64,000 bases of DNA from Tachypleus tridentatus (Eukaryota > Arthropoda > Merostomata > Xiphosura > Limulidae): positions 44,922,035 to 44,986,034 of the forward strand of contig NC_134831.1 of the NCBI RefSeq assembly GCF_004210375.1, written 5' to 3'. Below are positions 34,807 to 46,562 of the stretch, piece after piece (within the stretch, counting starts at the first letter, position 1; each line of letters opens with the position of its first letter). A model generated the notes under the pieces. It worked only from the letters and a program-made list of their open reading frames with translations, had not been told where the DNA came from and ran no database searches. The position numbers were made by a program, and so were the translations under genes.

Positions 34807-36999
34807 AATAATATGACAAAAGTAGGATAAGATAATTCAAATAATTAATGTATCGAAGTGGAATAGGCGCTTAATGACAGACCAAAAAGAAACATGCGTC
34901 ACTTCACTCTGAATAATTTTTGTCAAAAACTATTATTGCTCCCACCCTTCGCTAATTTTCAGACGAATGTTAAAATGAAAAGAACTCACGCTTTGTGTTT
35001 CGGCAAGTGTTTTCACAGTCAGACAAATAAACAATTTTGTACTGTTGCTAAGATACCAATGTACCTTTGTATTGGAGCTTTCTCTATGCACTATGTTACT
35101 AAGGTACCATCACTTGTGTGATCGAACCCGTCTTTATATTCATGGATTACCAATGTTTTCACTGTACTTAAGGCGCTATAAGATGCTCTTACGTAAACCT
35201 TTACTGTTCCTTAATTACCACTTCATTTGAAAGAATATGAATGAAAAATACTTCCGGCAGCTAAGTAACATAAATATCACAAACTGACAAATACAAACCT
35301 ACGTTAGTCTTTGTTCCTCATGTATTTTGTTGTTGTTTTGTATCTCTTGCTCTGAACTAAGAAGTACAGGAATAACGATATTCTGATAAACTAATAAGTT
35401 AAATATTAATAGAATAATTTTGTAAGCACTCGTCTTGAGCAGAAGACATTATTAATTCAATCTTCTTGAATTCAAGAAAATCCATGTCCACCATTTACGA
35501 AACCACCATTCCAGAAGAATCTCGAAGACAAAGTTGGAAAATTATCAGTAAACACAACATTGTTTTTATGTAATAATTTCTAACAGGAAATAGAAAAGGC
35601 TTTGCCACTTCCACCCTCCTGTCGTTGCGACTACTGTTTTCTGTATACTTACATAACAGGTTTATAGAAGTATATCGTCAGAAGCACGGATATCTTTGAG
35701 AAACCTTCGCCACCAGTACTGATTAAGCATTTCACTTAACCAGCTTGGTTATATAACCGCAGTCATCAGCCGATTTCACCTATCCTAGGAGATATCCCCG
35801 TTAAAAAAAAATAAAAAAATGTGTGAAGTAATATGAGATGCATGTGGAGTCATACAAACAAGGGCTGTTTGAAAGCAACGGCGCCTATTACATAATGCAA
35901 CGACTAGAGGCTCTTACTTTGCTTCATCTGACCTTTGTCCTATCTTTCCCATAAATACAGAAACAAATTAATATGATGTTTTACACATTTAGATTTACAG
36001 TAATAAATTAGACTACACAATTTAAATTTATGTCACAAAGATGTCACGACATATCCCATTTATTACACGTAATTTTAACAGGGATATATACAAAAGGCGA
36101 ACACGATATTTAAAACTCAAAGGCATGAGGCATGGTTTTCTTACACTTGATATGTATGCTTGAAGAACGAAGCATACTATAGAAAATGTAAAGATATGTC
36201 TAACGAACGACACGTGATATTCAAGACTTTGAAGGTAAACCTAACACGTGAAATATTACAATCTACACTAACATGTAGGCTTAAAAGTTGAAACATTATT
36301 TTCATTACTTAATGGTATATTTAACGTATGAAACATAGTATCTCACAATGGATTTTAAGTTTAAAAGTGAAACACAACGTTTCGGTTGGAAAACAAAACA
36401 TATATCTAAATGAGTAGAAACACAATTCTGGATTGCATATGTTATCAAACCACTGTTTTATAAAAGTTGGCACTGTATTGAAGTTTGATTTGTGTACATG
36501 TTGTTAGTTTAGATACATTCACAAGCCCAAATTTATGCCCTAAAAACACAAATTTTCACATTAGAAAAACGAAAACACGCATGCTTTTATTGCACACTGA
36601 TTATGTAGCTTCTTAAATTTTCGTTCTGGCTTGTTTGTTTTTCAAGTGACCTATACTTGCTATACCTGATGACTCAATGCTTACACGTGGTGTGTTTACT
36701 CAAGGCATAGGAAAAACATCTCTGAATCTGTTATTACCTCCCTTACAAGGGATTTCTGATGGTGACGCCCTTCACATCACTGTCCAAGCACATTCCTCTT
36801 AAGAAAGAAGACAAACTATGCATGCTGGCCCCAGGGAAACAACCACTACCACGTGGGAGGAACCTTCCTTCCTTAACAGTGAGTTGATTGGGTGGTCTAG
36901 TTAGGACTGGTGACGCTAAATGACGTTTTACCCATGTTAGGTAACATTGTAACAAAACGTACAGTTTCTAGCAGGTTCTATTCTGACAGTTTTCTCCAT
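34807..36999. other. Intergenic DNA upstream of CLIP, no gene seen
   Basis: Unique sequence with weakly repeated phrases (CTAACACGTGAAA, TTTAACGTATGAAAC) at 36.0-36.4 kb that suggest a very old tandem repeat. GC content rises from about 36.75 kb toward the CLIP promoter. Confidence 0.45.
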
Positions 37000-37224
37000 T
37001 TGTGACAAGCAGGGGATTCTGGGACTAGCTGGCGGGTCAGTTGAAATTCGTTGTGATTTCGTCACTCCCCCCCCTACGCCATCGCAGGTTGCGTATGTCT
37101 GAGGCGCCTATATTTATTGCGACAACGGCCTCTAACAACTATAGAGCGTATCTTGTTGATGTTATTCAGCTGCAAATATTTCTGGTGATAAGTGTACAGC
37201 GACAAATTCCAATAAGCTACCGAA

Positions 37225-37310
37225 ACACAGAACTTCGTCCAATCAGTGCTATTAAATAATTTCGTTCTCAGTTTTCGTCGCACACTCGTGACTTGTGCTG
37301 CAGATCTGCA
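37225..37310 (+). promoter_or_regulatory. Putative CLIP promoter and 5' UTR
   Basis: GC-richer DNA with a CCAAT box (TCCAATCAG at about 37238), a TATA-like ATTAAATAA at 37251-37259, and a TCAGT initiator at 37268-37272. An in-frame TAA at 37257-37259 closes the reading frame upstream of the ATG. The exact transcription start cannot be told from sequence. Confidence 0.35.
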
Positions 37311-37356
37311 ATGCCTGCTTACACAGAAGGCTCAACTGGAGCGTCCAAACTAATAG
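37311..37356 (+). CDS. CLIP-170 family protein, exon 1 (initiator)
   Basis: First coding exon of the microtubule plus-end linker gene. The ATG at 37311 has a purine at -3 and is the first ATG after an in-frame stop at 37257. It encodes MPAYTEGSTGASKLI and one base of codon 16, ending at a GTTAGT donor (phase 1). A short basic or Ser/Thr leader before CAP-Gly 1 is usual for CLIPs. The phase matches the acceptor at 42515 exactly, which is the main reason to accept it. It is short, so an alternative or additional first exon elsewhere remains possible. Confidence 0.55.
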
Positions 37357-37794
37357 GTTAGTTCTCACTGGCCGTAAAACCTCGTGTTTTTATTGTTGTT
37401 TTTCCTCGCCGAATTAATTAATTCAGTTTTTAAGTTTTTGTTTTCTATTGCCAAAACAACGTAATAAATACTATAAATACTACATTGAAACTAACAGTTA
37501 ATTTGACGGTTAAAGCTTCTTTTCTGAAACCTAAATGACATTTGGAGAACATAAAACTTGTGTCTCAAACACGTTTTCCTTTCTTTTTTGTTATCAAACA
37601 TTTTTTAAGAACCGTTTGTAAATGGTATAAAATTGTTTTTCATGTTGATGTTCTCACTTAACTGAAAATCTGTTTCTGTAGGGTTTATTTACTTTAGAGG
37701 AGCATGCAGAAATTGAAATAATTCTTTCTTAATTGGACCTTTTATATATATATATATAGTAGAAAACAATTATAAGCATAATTTTTTACTTGTC

Positions 37795-38075
37795 TCGACT
37801 CGCATTTAGCCTAATGATTAGCCTGTTCAGATTGAGAATATGTGTATTCCATGTTCGCATCCCGCTTCTTCAAGTATGTGCTCCGTACTTATGGGGTGTG
37901 GATGCGTTATACGAATGACTATTGAATTCCACTTGTACAGTCAGACAAGAGTAGCTCGAGATTTGTTTGTGGGTGCTGTTAACTAGCCAACTGCCTTCCC
38001 TCTAGTCTGTCGCTCAAGAATTGGCTATGTGCAGTTCGCCTGTGTGTATCTGTGCGAAAAACTGAAAGCCAACAA
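37795..38075 (+). mobile_element. SINE-D copy
   Basis: GACTCGCATTTAGCCTAATG head, GTTCGCATCCC B-box, GTCAGACAAGAGTAGC centre, CTGCCTTCCCTCTAGTCTG and GTGTGTATCTGTGCGAAAA end. Confidence 0.7.
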
Positions 38076-38184
38076 ATGATTTGTTTCAAATCTCACGTGC
38101 ACAGTTTGAAAGGAAATAAATACAAGAACAAATGTATAATAAAGGTACACAACCAAAACGTTGCAGATACGAGCTACAGTTCTC

Positions 38185-38440
38185 TGATTTTTAGCTCTGT
38201 GGTGGAGCTCTGGTTTTAGGAGCTGGCGATCTGGGTTCGAAACCGTGCACTAATACTAAATATTTTCCGTACGTGTAAACTAGGTGTATTATAATATTAA
38301 CACTCAATCCCTTAGCATTGGTAGTGATTGGCAGAATGTTGCCTACTGATTGCCTTTCCCTGTAGTCAGTAGTTCACAATTTCTGATGGCTGGAACAGGT
38401 ATCCTTCAAGTAGCTCTGTTCTGTGTGAAATCTAACAGAC
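38185..38440 (+). mobile_element. SINE-D copy, diverged
   Basis: GATCTGGGTTCGAAACCGTG B-box region and GATTGCCTTTCCCTGTAGTC, ending in CTGTGTGAAATCTAACAG. Confidence 0.55.
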
Positions 38441-38599
38441 GAAACATACACGTGTAGTCACAGAAGGTCCGAGTGTTTTGTATGTCCAATATACGATAAA
38501 GTTAATATATTTAAAAATTATTTGTAATTTCTGTAAAATGAAAACTTACTAGTTAAATCTAGTTTGTTATAGACTTCATACAACTGTCTGTGACCTTTA

Positions 38600-38706
38600 C
38601 GGATTTACAATGCTAAAATCAGGGTTCGATTCCCCTCGATGGACACGGCAGATAGCCCAATGTGACTTTGCTATAAGAACACGCACACACACATACACAC
38701 ACTCAA
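38600..38706 (+). mobile_element. SINE-C copy
   Basis: CGGATTTACAATGCTAAAAT, GGGTTCGATTCCCCTCG, CTTTGCTATAAG and a CA-rich tail; head start missing. Confidence 0.8.
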
Positions 38707-39477
38707 ATACAAGTTCGAATATTTCTGTAAACAAACAGTTCGTTTCGCACATAAGACTGCTTTTCAATCATGAAAAGGCACTAGTGTTGAAAACGTCACA
38801 TCTAATTTGTGTTTGTGTTATTTCGTATATCCCACTGGGAAACCAAACCTTCTCCTTTCGACACGGGAAGGATGAATACTTTTTCTTTTTTGGACACATA
38901 ATACGAAAGTGAGTTGTCAGATCTCACAAAATACTTAATTGTATGCACATTTATTCTGATTACAGAAATCGGAAACTTTTTACAGGTTTCCTGCTTTTAT
39001 TTGGTGTATTTCTTCATTGATTTAAAAATAATTTTGCTGAGCCTAATATCAAATTGCTGTTTAAAAGACTCGTTGGTAAACAAAGAACAAAGTACTTATA
39101 TCTGAATATTATATTTTTAATTAAGTGATAAATTTCAATACTATATTTTAATTAAATCTGAATAATGTATTTTTATCAATTAAGTATCTAAACATGTTTG
39201 TTTAATTTGCAAAATGTTTATTTTCCAAAATCCTGTGGGAGAGTTCAGAATCATCAACAAATGACACCTTTTAATATATAACTAATTATTTAAGTAATTA
39301 TATTACCATTAAATCTTTACTGTTTTACTGGGAAACTGCTTTAGTTTGTTTCTACTCATTTAAATTTGCAAAAACAAATCTACCCTTCACTGAAAAGGAA
39401 GAAACTCTTTTTTTTTTAATTGATTTTCTTTAGAAACTGAAATCAATTTTCTGTCCTTTCGTGTCCGCTAGAGGGAT

Positions 39478-39592
39478 TTGTTTGTTATTAACCACAAAGC
39501 TACACCGTGAGCTACCTATGCTTTGCCCACCACGGGTATCGAAACTAAGTTTTTAGCGTTCGAAACTTTTACGTGTTCTGTTACCGCAAAAT
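39478..39592 (-). mobile_element. SINE-B copy
   Basis: Reverse strand: TTTGTTATTAACCACAAAGC, TTTGCCCACCACGGGTATCG, TTTTTAGCGTT; the head is degraded. Confidence 0.7.
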
Positions 39593-40090
39593 TATGCTCC
39601 CTCTATTCTATCAGTTCAAAATTAGGAACGGCTTAGGCAGGTGGCCATTCTGTAGCTAAGCGCAAATATTCCACACAATCATGTCATTTACAGTACATCA
39701 TATCTAACATCATCCAAGCTATAATTAAATTATTTTCAATACTTGGACGTTATCTCCAAATTAATTACAGAAAGTCCACCTGTTATTAACCACTTCATGT
39801 AAAGAACATCAGTTAGTTATATAAATTATGTCTAACAAATCAACTTTTCACTTACTATGTATACTAAATATCCATCACCTATATTTTATATATACGAACT
39901 GTAGGCTATACAATTAATGCAACGTATTTACGATTCCTATTTCTATTGTACTTCCATAACAAGTTATTTTTTTAAAGTTTAATTTATCCGTAACTACGTC
40001 TTGTAAAAATGTATTTCTTCAAACATCTTTTAAGTTAGTTTTAGTGTACGTCACCTTCTGTATAAGCAAATTTGTGGTACAAAATGTATG

Positions 40091-40209
40091 TCCCCCGCTG
40101 GGACAACAGTAAGTCTTTGGATTTACAACGCTAAAATCAGGAGTTCGATACCCCTCCGTGGACATAGCAGTTAGCTTGATGTGGCTTTGCTATAAACACA
40201 CACACACAA
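40091..40209 (+). mobile_element. SINE-C copy
   Basis: GTCCCCCGCTGGGACAACAG head, GAGTTCGATACCCCTCCG, CTTTGCTATAAACACACACA. Confidence 0.85.
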
Positions 40210-40327
40210 GTGTGCTTTTGGATATATATAGTCATGCCTATTGCAACATTAAGAAAACTTAACAGCAAAGGCAGCGCCATCTGGTGGTAGGGATTCGTTG
40301 TAACACCTCAATACAAAATTTGGACTA

Positions 40328-40432
40328 GAGATCCCCAGTGGCTCAGCGGTTAATTTACAGACTTAATGCTAAACTCTGTGCTCGATCCCAATGAGTAGAC
40401 TGAATATAAGCAGTTCTTTGCTTAGTTTTCCA
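40328..40432 (+). mobile_element. SINE-B copy
   Basis: CCCCAGTGGCTCAGCGGTTA head and GTGCTCGATCCCAATG B-box region; the 3' part is diverged. Confidence 0.65.
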
Positions 40433-41034
40433 CTAGAACAATAGCAACAGTTGGACTAGAGATCAAAAACACATTAAACATTATGCTTAAATAAAATCCA
40501 AACTTGTTCATGGCTACCAAGAAAAAACCTCCTATAACTTCGACTCATTGTCATTCGCCCTGTTCACATGGTTAATTGGGGTTATTCTGTACTCGTAAAT
40601 CTTTCCAGAGCTGCTATGATGTAAAAAGTAGAACATCTCAATGTTTTACGCGCATTCCTGACAGTAGCGCTCAGCTGTACTATATGTATGATGCACTGAT
40701 ACATGGGAAGAGAGCATATTTCGAATTACATTAAATCAATGAAACGGAATGGACTTGTTATGGCTTTGCAACTGACCTTTGCTCTTTGCTTGTAACAAAT
40801 AAAACATTTCTAGCATTCGTTTAAACCTGGTAATAAACAGTGATTATTTATTCTTTTGTTCTAGTTGCCTAAAACAAACGGCATTTAGTTAACAAATATT
40901 TAATTAGTTTTACTTGTTGGAAATTTACTTGATGGTAATTTATTTTTCCTTGTTCAATTGTTTTCATCTTTTAATTATGTAAGTAATTTTACTTTTATAA
41001 ATTTATTTTTACTTATGTGATTGTTTGAAATTTA

Positions 41035-41146
41035 GCGCATAAAGCTTAATAACAGGTTATCTGTCCTATGCTCACCACGGGTATCGAAACACTGTTTTTA
41101 GTTTTATAAGTCACTAACCTTACCGCTGAACCATTGGGGGAAAGGT
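41035..41146 (-). mobile_element. SINE-B copy
   Basis: Reverse strand: TATGCTCACCACGGGTATCG, AAACACTGTTTTTAG, TTACCGCTGAACCATTGGGG. Confidence 0.75.
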
Positions 41147-41204
41147 TTTTTTTATCATTTTTACTTATTCTTATTTATTGAGAAATTATATTTAGCTGTT
41201 TAAT

Positions 41205-41328
41205 AATCTCCCAGTGGGTAAGTACTAATTTTATGGACTCGCAAGACTAAAATCCGGGATTCTATTTCCCACAATGGACATAGAGAAATAATCCATTGTG
41301 TATCTTCTCCTTATAAGCAGCAACCTGT
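41205..41328 (+). mobile_element. SINE-B/C copy
   Basis: CTCCCAGTGGGTAAGTACTA, CCGGGATTCTATTTCCCAC, ATAATCCATTGTGTATCTTC. It lies about 60 bp from the inverted copy at 41035-41146. Confidence 0.6.
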
Positions 41329-41609
41329 TTAATTAAGATTTTTTTAACCTTCTCGTACTTGGTTGAGAGTTTTTATTACGTGTGTTTGAGAGTTTGTGTT
41401 TTTCTTGATTCTATTTTCTAAATTTATATCATTTGAAAAAAAAAATCATCATATAACTGTTTCACAGGTGGTACAATGATTCTGACAACAAATTTATAAT
41501 ACGTTTCTGCGAACATGGAATTGAAACATATCTCGTGATCCAGTTCGAAAACAAAAAATCTTCACTTCATAATAAAGTAAGAGAGACATACCTGCAAGCG
41601 AGAAGAGGT

Positions 41610-41738
41610 TTATCTGTTTTTAATCAAGCAGAAAACTCCACAATAAACTACCTGTGCTTTGCCCACTACGAGTATCGAAACCCAATTTCTAACGTTGTAG
41701 GTCCGCAGACCATATCGCTGTGACACTGGGGAGGGGCG
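41610..41738 (-). mobile_element. SINE-B copy
   Basis: Reverse strand: CTACCTGTGCTTTGCCCACT, GAGTATCGAAACCCAATTTC, CGCTGTGACACTGGGGA. Confidence 0.75.
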
Positions 41739-42515
41739 TGAGAAGGGGTGTTGGAAGGGTTAATAAATCTATTAACGTACGTTTCAGTTCAAAGTAAGAA
41801 ACCATGGTTGATAACTTCAGAAGATTTTGGTTAAATAAAAATGTTCATTTTTTAAAAATATTTTTCCAACCTTTTAATCAGGAACATAGTATAGTGTCCA
41901 TGCCAGAAAAAGTGTACCAAATGTAACTGTTATTTGCTCTGAAAGCAGTTATCAGTCATTTATTTAATAAGCTTTAAATTTTTACGTACAAACAATTTTG
42001 GGGCGAGAACTGAAAACACATTTTTTTTTTTGCTGCATTTGCACATGTGTAAATAGCAAATCACATAAAAGAAGTTTTTCTATACCTCAAGAGTTTCAAT
42101 TGTGTTCTGGGCAAATATAATACAATTTGTTAATATTCTAATGCAGTTTGTTTAGGGACCATCCACAAATTTCATAAAATATAGACATAACAATCGCGCC
42201 GAAAATTCCTAAATAAGCGATACATCATTGCCTGTTTTAAACTTATAAGATTCAATTTTATGATGCCATTTTATTATTCAGAACTATCCTAATGTTGCTA
42301 AAACAATAAAAAAAAAAGTTAAGCCCTGAATATAAAATTCGATTCCATTTTTGTTAACCCTTATTTCTGAAAAAGTGCTCTATTCCAAGAAAAAAAAAAG
42401 TTTTATCGCTCAGAACGTATTAACATTAAGGGTTTTGCTTGAACTCGAATTTGAAACCCTCAATTCGGTGAATTAATTATCATATTACGATTTTTTTTTT
42501 GTTTATATTCCTTAG

Positions 42516-43074
42516 CAGAAAACGGTTCACTATCGACCGAGGACTTCATCATAGGCGATCGAGTATGGGTGAATGGCACAAAATCTGGATACATCCAATA
42601 TATCGGGGAAACGCAGTTCTCCCACGGAGACTGGGCAGGCGTGGTGCTGGACGATCCAGTAGGAAAGCATGACGGTTGTGTTGGGGGTGTTCGATACTTC
42701 CAGTGTGATCCTACGAAAGGAATCTTTGTTCGTCCTTATAAACTCACTCGTTTCCCGACGTCCCCTAGCACCAACGGTTGCAAAAAAACCAAGTCCACCT
42801 CTTCTTCTCCTGAAATGAAAGTGACCAAATCCCGCGTACTCCCTTCCCCTGGGAAGGGAGGATCACCCGGTAATTGTTCAATCACCACCACCACCACATG
42901 CGGTGGTAACGGATTTCTTAGGGTCGGTGACCGGGTTGTTGTCAACTCTCTCAATGGAACCAAGACGGGCACATTGCGTTATCTTGGCAGCACTGATTTC
43001 GCTACTGGACAGTGGGCTGGGGTAGAACTAGATGAGCCCACAGGACGGAACGATGGATCCGTGGCAGGAAAACG
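42516..43074 (+). CDS. CLIP-170 family protein, exon 2 (CAP-Gly 1 and most of CAP-Gly 2)
   Basis: Encodes residues 16-202. CLIPs track growing microtubule plus ends, and their CAP-Gly domains bind the C-terminal EEY/F of tubulin and EB proteins. CAP-Gly 1 spans about residues 27-95: IIGDRVWVNGTKSGYIQYIG, GDWAGVVLDDP, GKHDG (65-69), GVRYFQC, KGIFVRPYKLTR. The usual signature is GKNDG, so Asn is His here. A Ser/Thr/Lys-rich linker (96-148) follows, then CAP-Gly 2 from 149 (FLRVGDRVVV, GQWAGVELDEP, GRNDG at 192-196, VAGKR). The exon ends after AAACG at a GTAGGT donor (phase 2). The acceptor is a tandem TAG-CAG; either site keeps the frame. This two-domain layout is that of CLIP1/CLIP2 or fly CLIP-190, not of ankyrin-containing CLIP3/4. 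Confidence 0.92.
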
Positions 43075-43928
43075 GTAGGTTACTCAATTCTAATACGAAG
43101 AATCCGCGTTATTCAGTTCTAGCTTATATTGTAAAATATTTAGTTTGAATTTATTCACTATTGTTGCCACATGCCTTCTACTCGGACCTTTGAGTTTGTT
43201 TATTATTGTTGCTACATAAGTTTTACTCTTTCCAAATGACAGGTAATTGCCAGAAGGAAAACCTCGTTAAAAACAAACACAATTCTTTGAGATTATTTCG
43301 AGGACTGAATGAATTTTTTATCAGCATATCTTTTCCCAATGCTTTATCTTCAAATATGGAACGGAAATATGGATTAAGTCGTACATAGACGTTTTTATGT
43401 TATGGAAAAGAAACTTCCATTGTCATGGAAGAACATTACTACAAGCTTCCCGATTAGGAGAAATATCTCCCCAGGTGGGGTTGTTACCTTATAGGGAATA
43501 TCTGCAACAAATACTTTATTTAAGGGCTTAATCTTGATCACACAGCATGGCCAAGGTCAGAAGGGTGGAGTACCCGTTCTCTCCCTTTCCCCACCTATTT
43601 CGTGACGTGTAGACAAGGCTCAGAATTCTTAAACCGTTGCTAGTGTTTATCAAGTGGATTTTCCTTCCTACTAACGCCCAAAACATGACCATACTTCTTG
43701 CCAAGTTGACACCCGAAAAATGATAGTTCCAACATGTCATATTTGAGCGTTGTGTGCAAATACAGGTCTTCCCACACTCGCACACTTTGTCCACGCAGAA
43801 TATTAACCCACGTTTTTAAATGCATTTAATTAAAAAGTCAGATACTTATCTATGATGGCCACCTGTTGGCAATTAATCAATCAATTGACATAGTTAATAA
43901 ATTTCTAGGACGTATTTATATAAATAGT

Positions 43929-44191
43929 CCGAGCGCGTTAAGGCATGCGCTCGTAGTCTGAGGGTCGCGGGTTTGCATCCGAGTCGCGCTAAACATACTC
44001 GCCCTCCCAGCCGTGGGGGCGTTATAATGTGACAGTCAATCCCACTTTTCGTTGGTAAAAGAGTAGCCCAAGAGTTGGCGGTGGGTGGTGATGACTAGCT
44101 GCCTTCCTTCTAGTCTTGCACTGCAAAATTATGGACGGCTAGCACAGATAGCCCTCGAGTAGCTTTTTGCGAAAATTCAAAAAACAAAAAC
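43929..44191 (+). mobile_element. SINE-A copy with 11-bp target duplication
   Basis: Flanked by ATATAAATAGT at 43918-43928 and 44192-44202. The 5' end starts inside the head (CCGAGCGCGTTAAGG). Confidence 0.9.
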
Positions 44192-45311
44192 ATATAAATA
44201 GTGCGTAGCAAATGAAGTCCATTGAAAGATATTTTTCAACACGTGTGCTATTTAGGCCAAGTTCTCTTAATGTATTTAATTAACTGATAAAAAAACTACG
44301 AATTAATTAATTACTTGGCTAGTTCTGTGACAAGTGACGCATGACAACTTACTACTATCGAAACTTACGAATTTTACGTCACAAGTATGATGTACATCAA
44401 CATAAATATTATCATAAAGTAGCCCGTATGAGTAAGCAACATATCACCTACGCAAAAGACACCAATGGAACTGAATGGTACAAGATAAAATGACGTTTTC
44501 CGTGACCTGAAGTACCCGGATCTCTGTAAACTGTTGAGGTCTTTCCGTGACTAATAGTTTGGTATATTGTTCTCGGAATGGACTGCTTCAATAAAGGCCG
44601 AACTTGAACGACATGTTGGTCTCGAACTGTGATTGGGGAATAACCACGCTGTAGATTCTTTGAATGGAGCTTTTGACTATATATGGTTTGGCTCAGAGGA
44701 ACTATTTAATGGTTTTTATCCAGTTCTTATATACTTGTTGAAACAAGTAGATAGCAATCAGTCTGTTATTCACTTGTTACACCATTCAGTGGGTAGCAGT
44801 CTCTAACACGTTAATTATTGTTTTAAGATATATTTTCAATGTTGTAACTTTCATATCAGACAGACTTAACGTCAACATCGAAAAGTTCATTAAAGTAAGC
44901 CTAGAATTCTGGAATGTTCAAGATGGCGTCGATAAAGTAAAGTAATTTCGATAAATACCTAGAAGTGAAACATCACATACAAATACAAGTAAGCCAGTCT
45001 ATTAAAAAATCTAGTACTGAAGGCCGTTGTTAAACTTCAATAAAATATTTCTTTTAGAGCAGTATTTGGATCGCTCATGTTCAGTTATTCAATCGATTAA
45101 CCTTAAAATTGTACAAACACGTTTACATTTCTGAGTGATATTTGTGATCTCAAATCTACAAGTTATAAGTGTACAAAATAAACATTTAAGGAAGAAATAA
45201 ACTAACTTCTGTCATTGTGTAGACTAGACTTGGAATTGTTTTCGCCAGATAATTTAAAAGAACCCGCCTACTGAAAGAACAAGGTCACGACGTTAAATTA
45301 CTTAGTGAATA

Positions 45312-45573
45312 GTTTGTTTAGTTTTGAATTTCGCGCAAAGGTACACGAGAGCTATCTGCGTTAACTATCTCTAATTTAGCAGTGTAAGCCTAAAGGGAAG
45401 GCAACTAGGCATCACCACACACCGCCAACTTTTTGCTAGTATTTTACCAACGAACAGTGGAATTCACCGTAACATCATAACGTACTCCCGGGAGTATGTT
45501 TGGAGTGACGACGATTCGAACCCGCAACCTTCAGATTAGGAGTTGGGTGCCCCAACCACTTGGCCATGCCGGA
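45312..45573 (-). mobile_element. SINE-A copy, diverged
   Basis: Reverse strand; a small deletion around GTACTCCCGGGAGTATG removes part of the GCCCCCACGGCTGAAAGGG block. Minus-strand B box GGGTTCGAATC present. Confidence 0.85.
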
Positions 45574-46172
45574 CGTACGCATATTGTAATTAGGTGTCTA
45601 TAAGACGATTTTTACCACATCCAATAGATAACAACCTATTACACTTATTATAATACCTGATGGACATTAATCTGGTGGTCATTGTAGGGATATCCTGTTT
45701 AACGTGCTAATGCTAAAACTAGACACTGCTATACTAGAATTGAAACTATACGTCGACGACCACATAACCAGTGTTTCCTTTTCTTGAAGAAACACAGAAA
45801 CATAAAATACTTTAACCTTGAATTTGTTTAGACATGATTTTATGCTAATATGTGCGAAGGGCGTCATTTATCCGATTGCAACTTTTCTACGTGTATTTTG
45901 TTCTTAAATAATAATATATTATAGATGTGTGCAGAAAGAGTGTTTTAAAATAAAACTAATCGCAGAAAACAATCTGGAAAAGTTGCATCGTGCTGAAACT
46001 GAAAAACAACAAATAGCTAGCGCTCCTAATATGGCAATATTCTTGTGTAACTTTCAATCACGTCATTGTTTGACGTCATCATTTACTATTTTGCGGTCAT
46101 TAATAATTTCAATTATGGTTATCATTAAGTTCCCATTTTTCAACATAGTGTGCGACAGGAAAAGAAGTGAAG

Positions 46173-46455
46173 CTTGTTTGTTTGTTTGTTTTTGAATTTC
46201 GCACAAAGCTACTCGAGGGTTATCTGTGGTAGCCGTCCCTAATTTAGTAGTGTAAGACTAGAGGGAAAGCAGCTAGTCATCACCACCCACCGCCAACTCT
46301 TGGGCTACTCTTTTACCAACGAATAGTGGGATTGACCGTCACATTATAACATCCCCACGGCTAAAAGAGCGAGCATGTTTGGCGCGACGGGGATGCGAAC
46401 TCGCGACCCTCAGATTACGAGTCGCACGCCTTAACACGCTTGGCCATGCCGGGCC
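46173..46455 (-). mobile_element. SINE-A copy, near consensus
   Basis: Reverse strand, close to the young copies at 25.7 and 59.7 kb (GACGGGGATGCGAACTC). No clear target duplication. Confidence 0.92.
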
Positions 46456-46479
46456 TAAAATACTTTTTTATGTTTTCAG

Positions 46480-46562
46480 TGATGTCGAGAAAACCCACTT
46501 GTAGAGAAATATATATGTAAAAACGGCTCGTTTGGGTTGAGAAAATTTTTTTATGTAGAGGA
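46480..46562 (-). mobile_element. Penelope-like element 3'-end fragment
   Basis: CAGTGATGTCGAGAAAACCC, then ACGGCTCGTTTGGGTTGAGA match the left terminus of the PLE dimer at 53047-53130. Only the extreme 3' end is present; a SINE-B scrap (about 46562-46600, ACCGCTTAGCCACTGGGGG) follows. Confidence 0.75.

Larger units (their letters stand above)
37357..42515 (+). other. CLIP intron 1
   Basis: 5.16 kb, GT-AG. It contains SINE-D, SINE-B and SINE-C copies in both orientations (listed separately) and two weak open frames without motifs. The acceptor region has a long T-tract, T10-GTTTATATTCCTTAGCAG. Confidence 0.55.

Noticed and set aside
45929-46195. Open frame with a charged, coiled-coil-like start (LIAENNLEKLHRAETEKQQ) in CLIP intron 2
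   Set aside because: It lies between two firmly phased CAP-Gly exons, lacks a proper donor and its C-terminus runs into SINE-A sequence.
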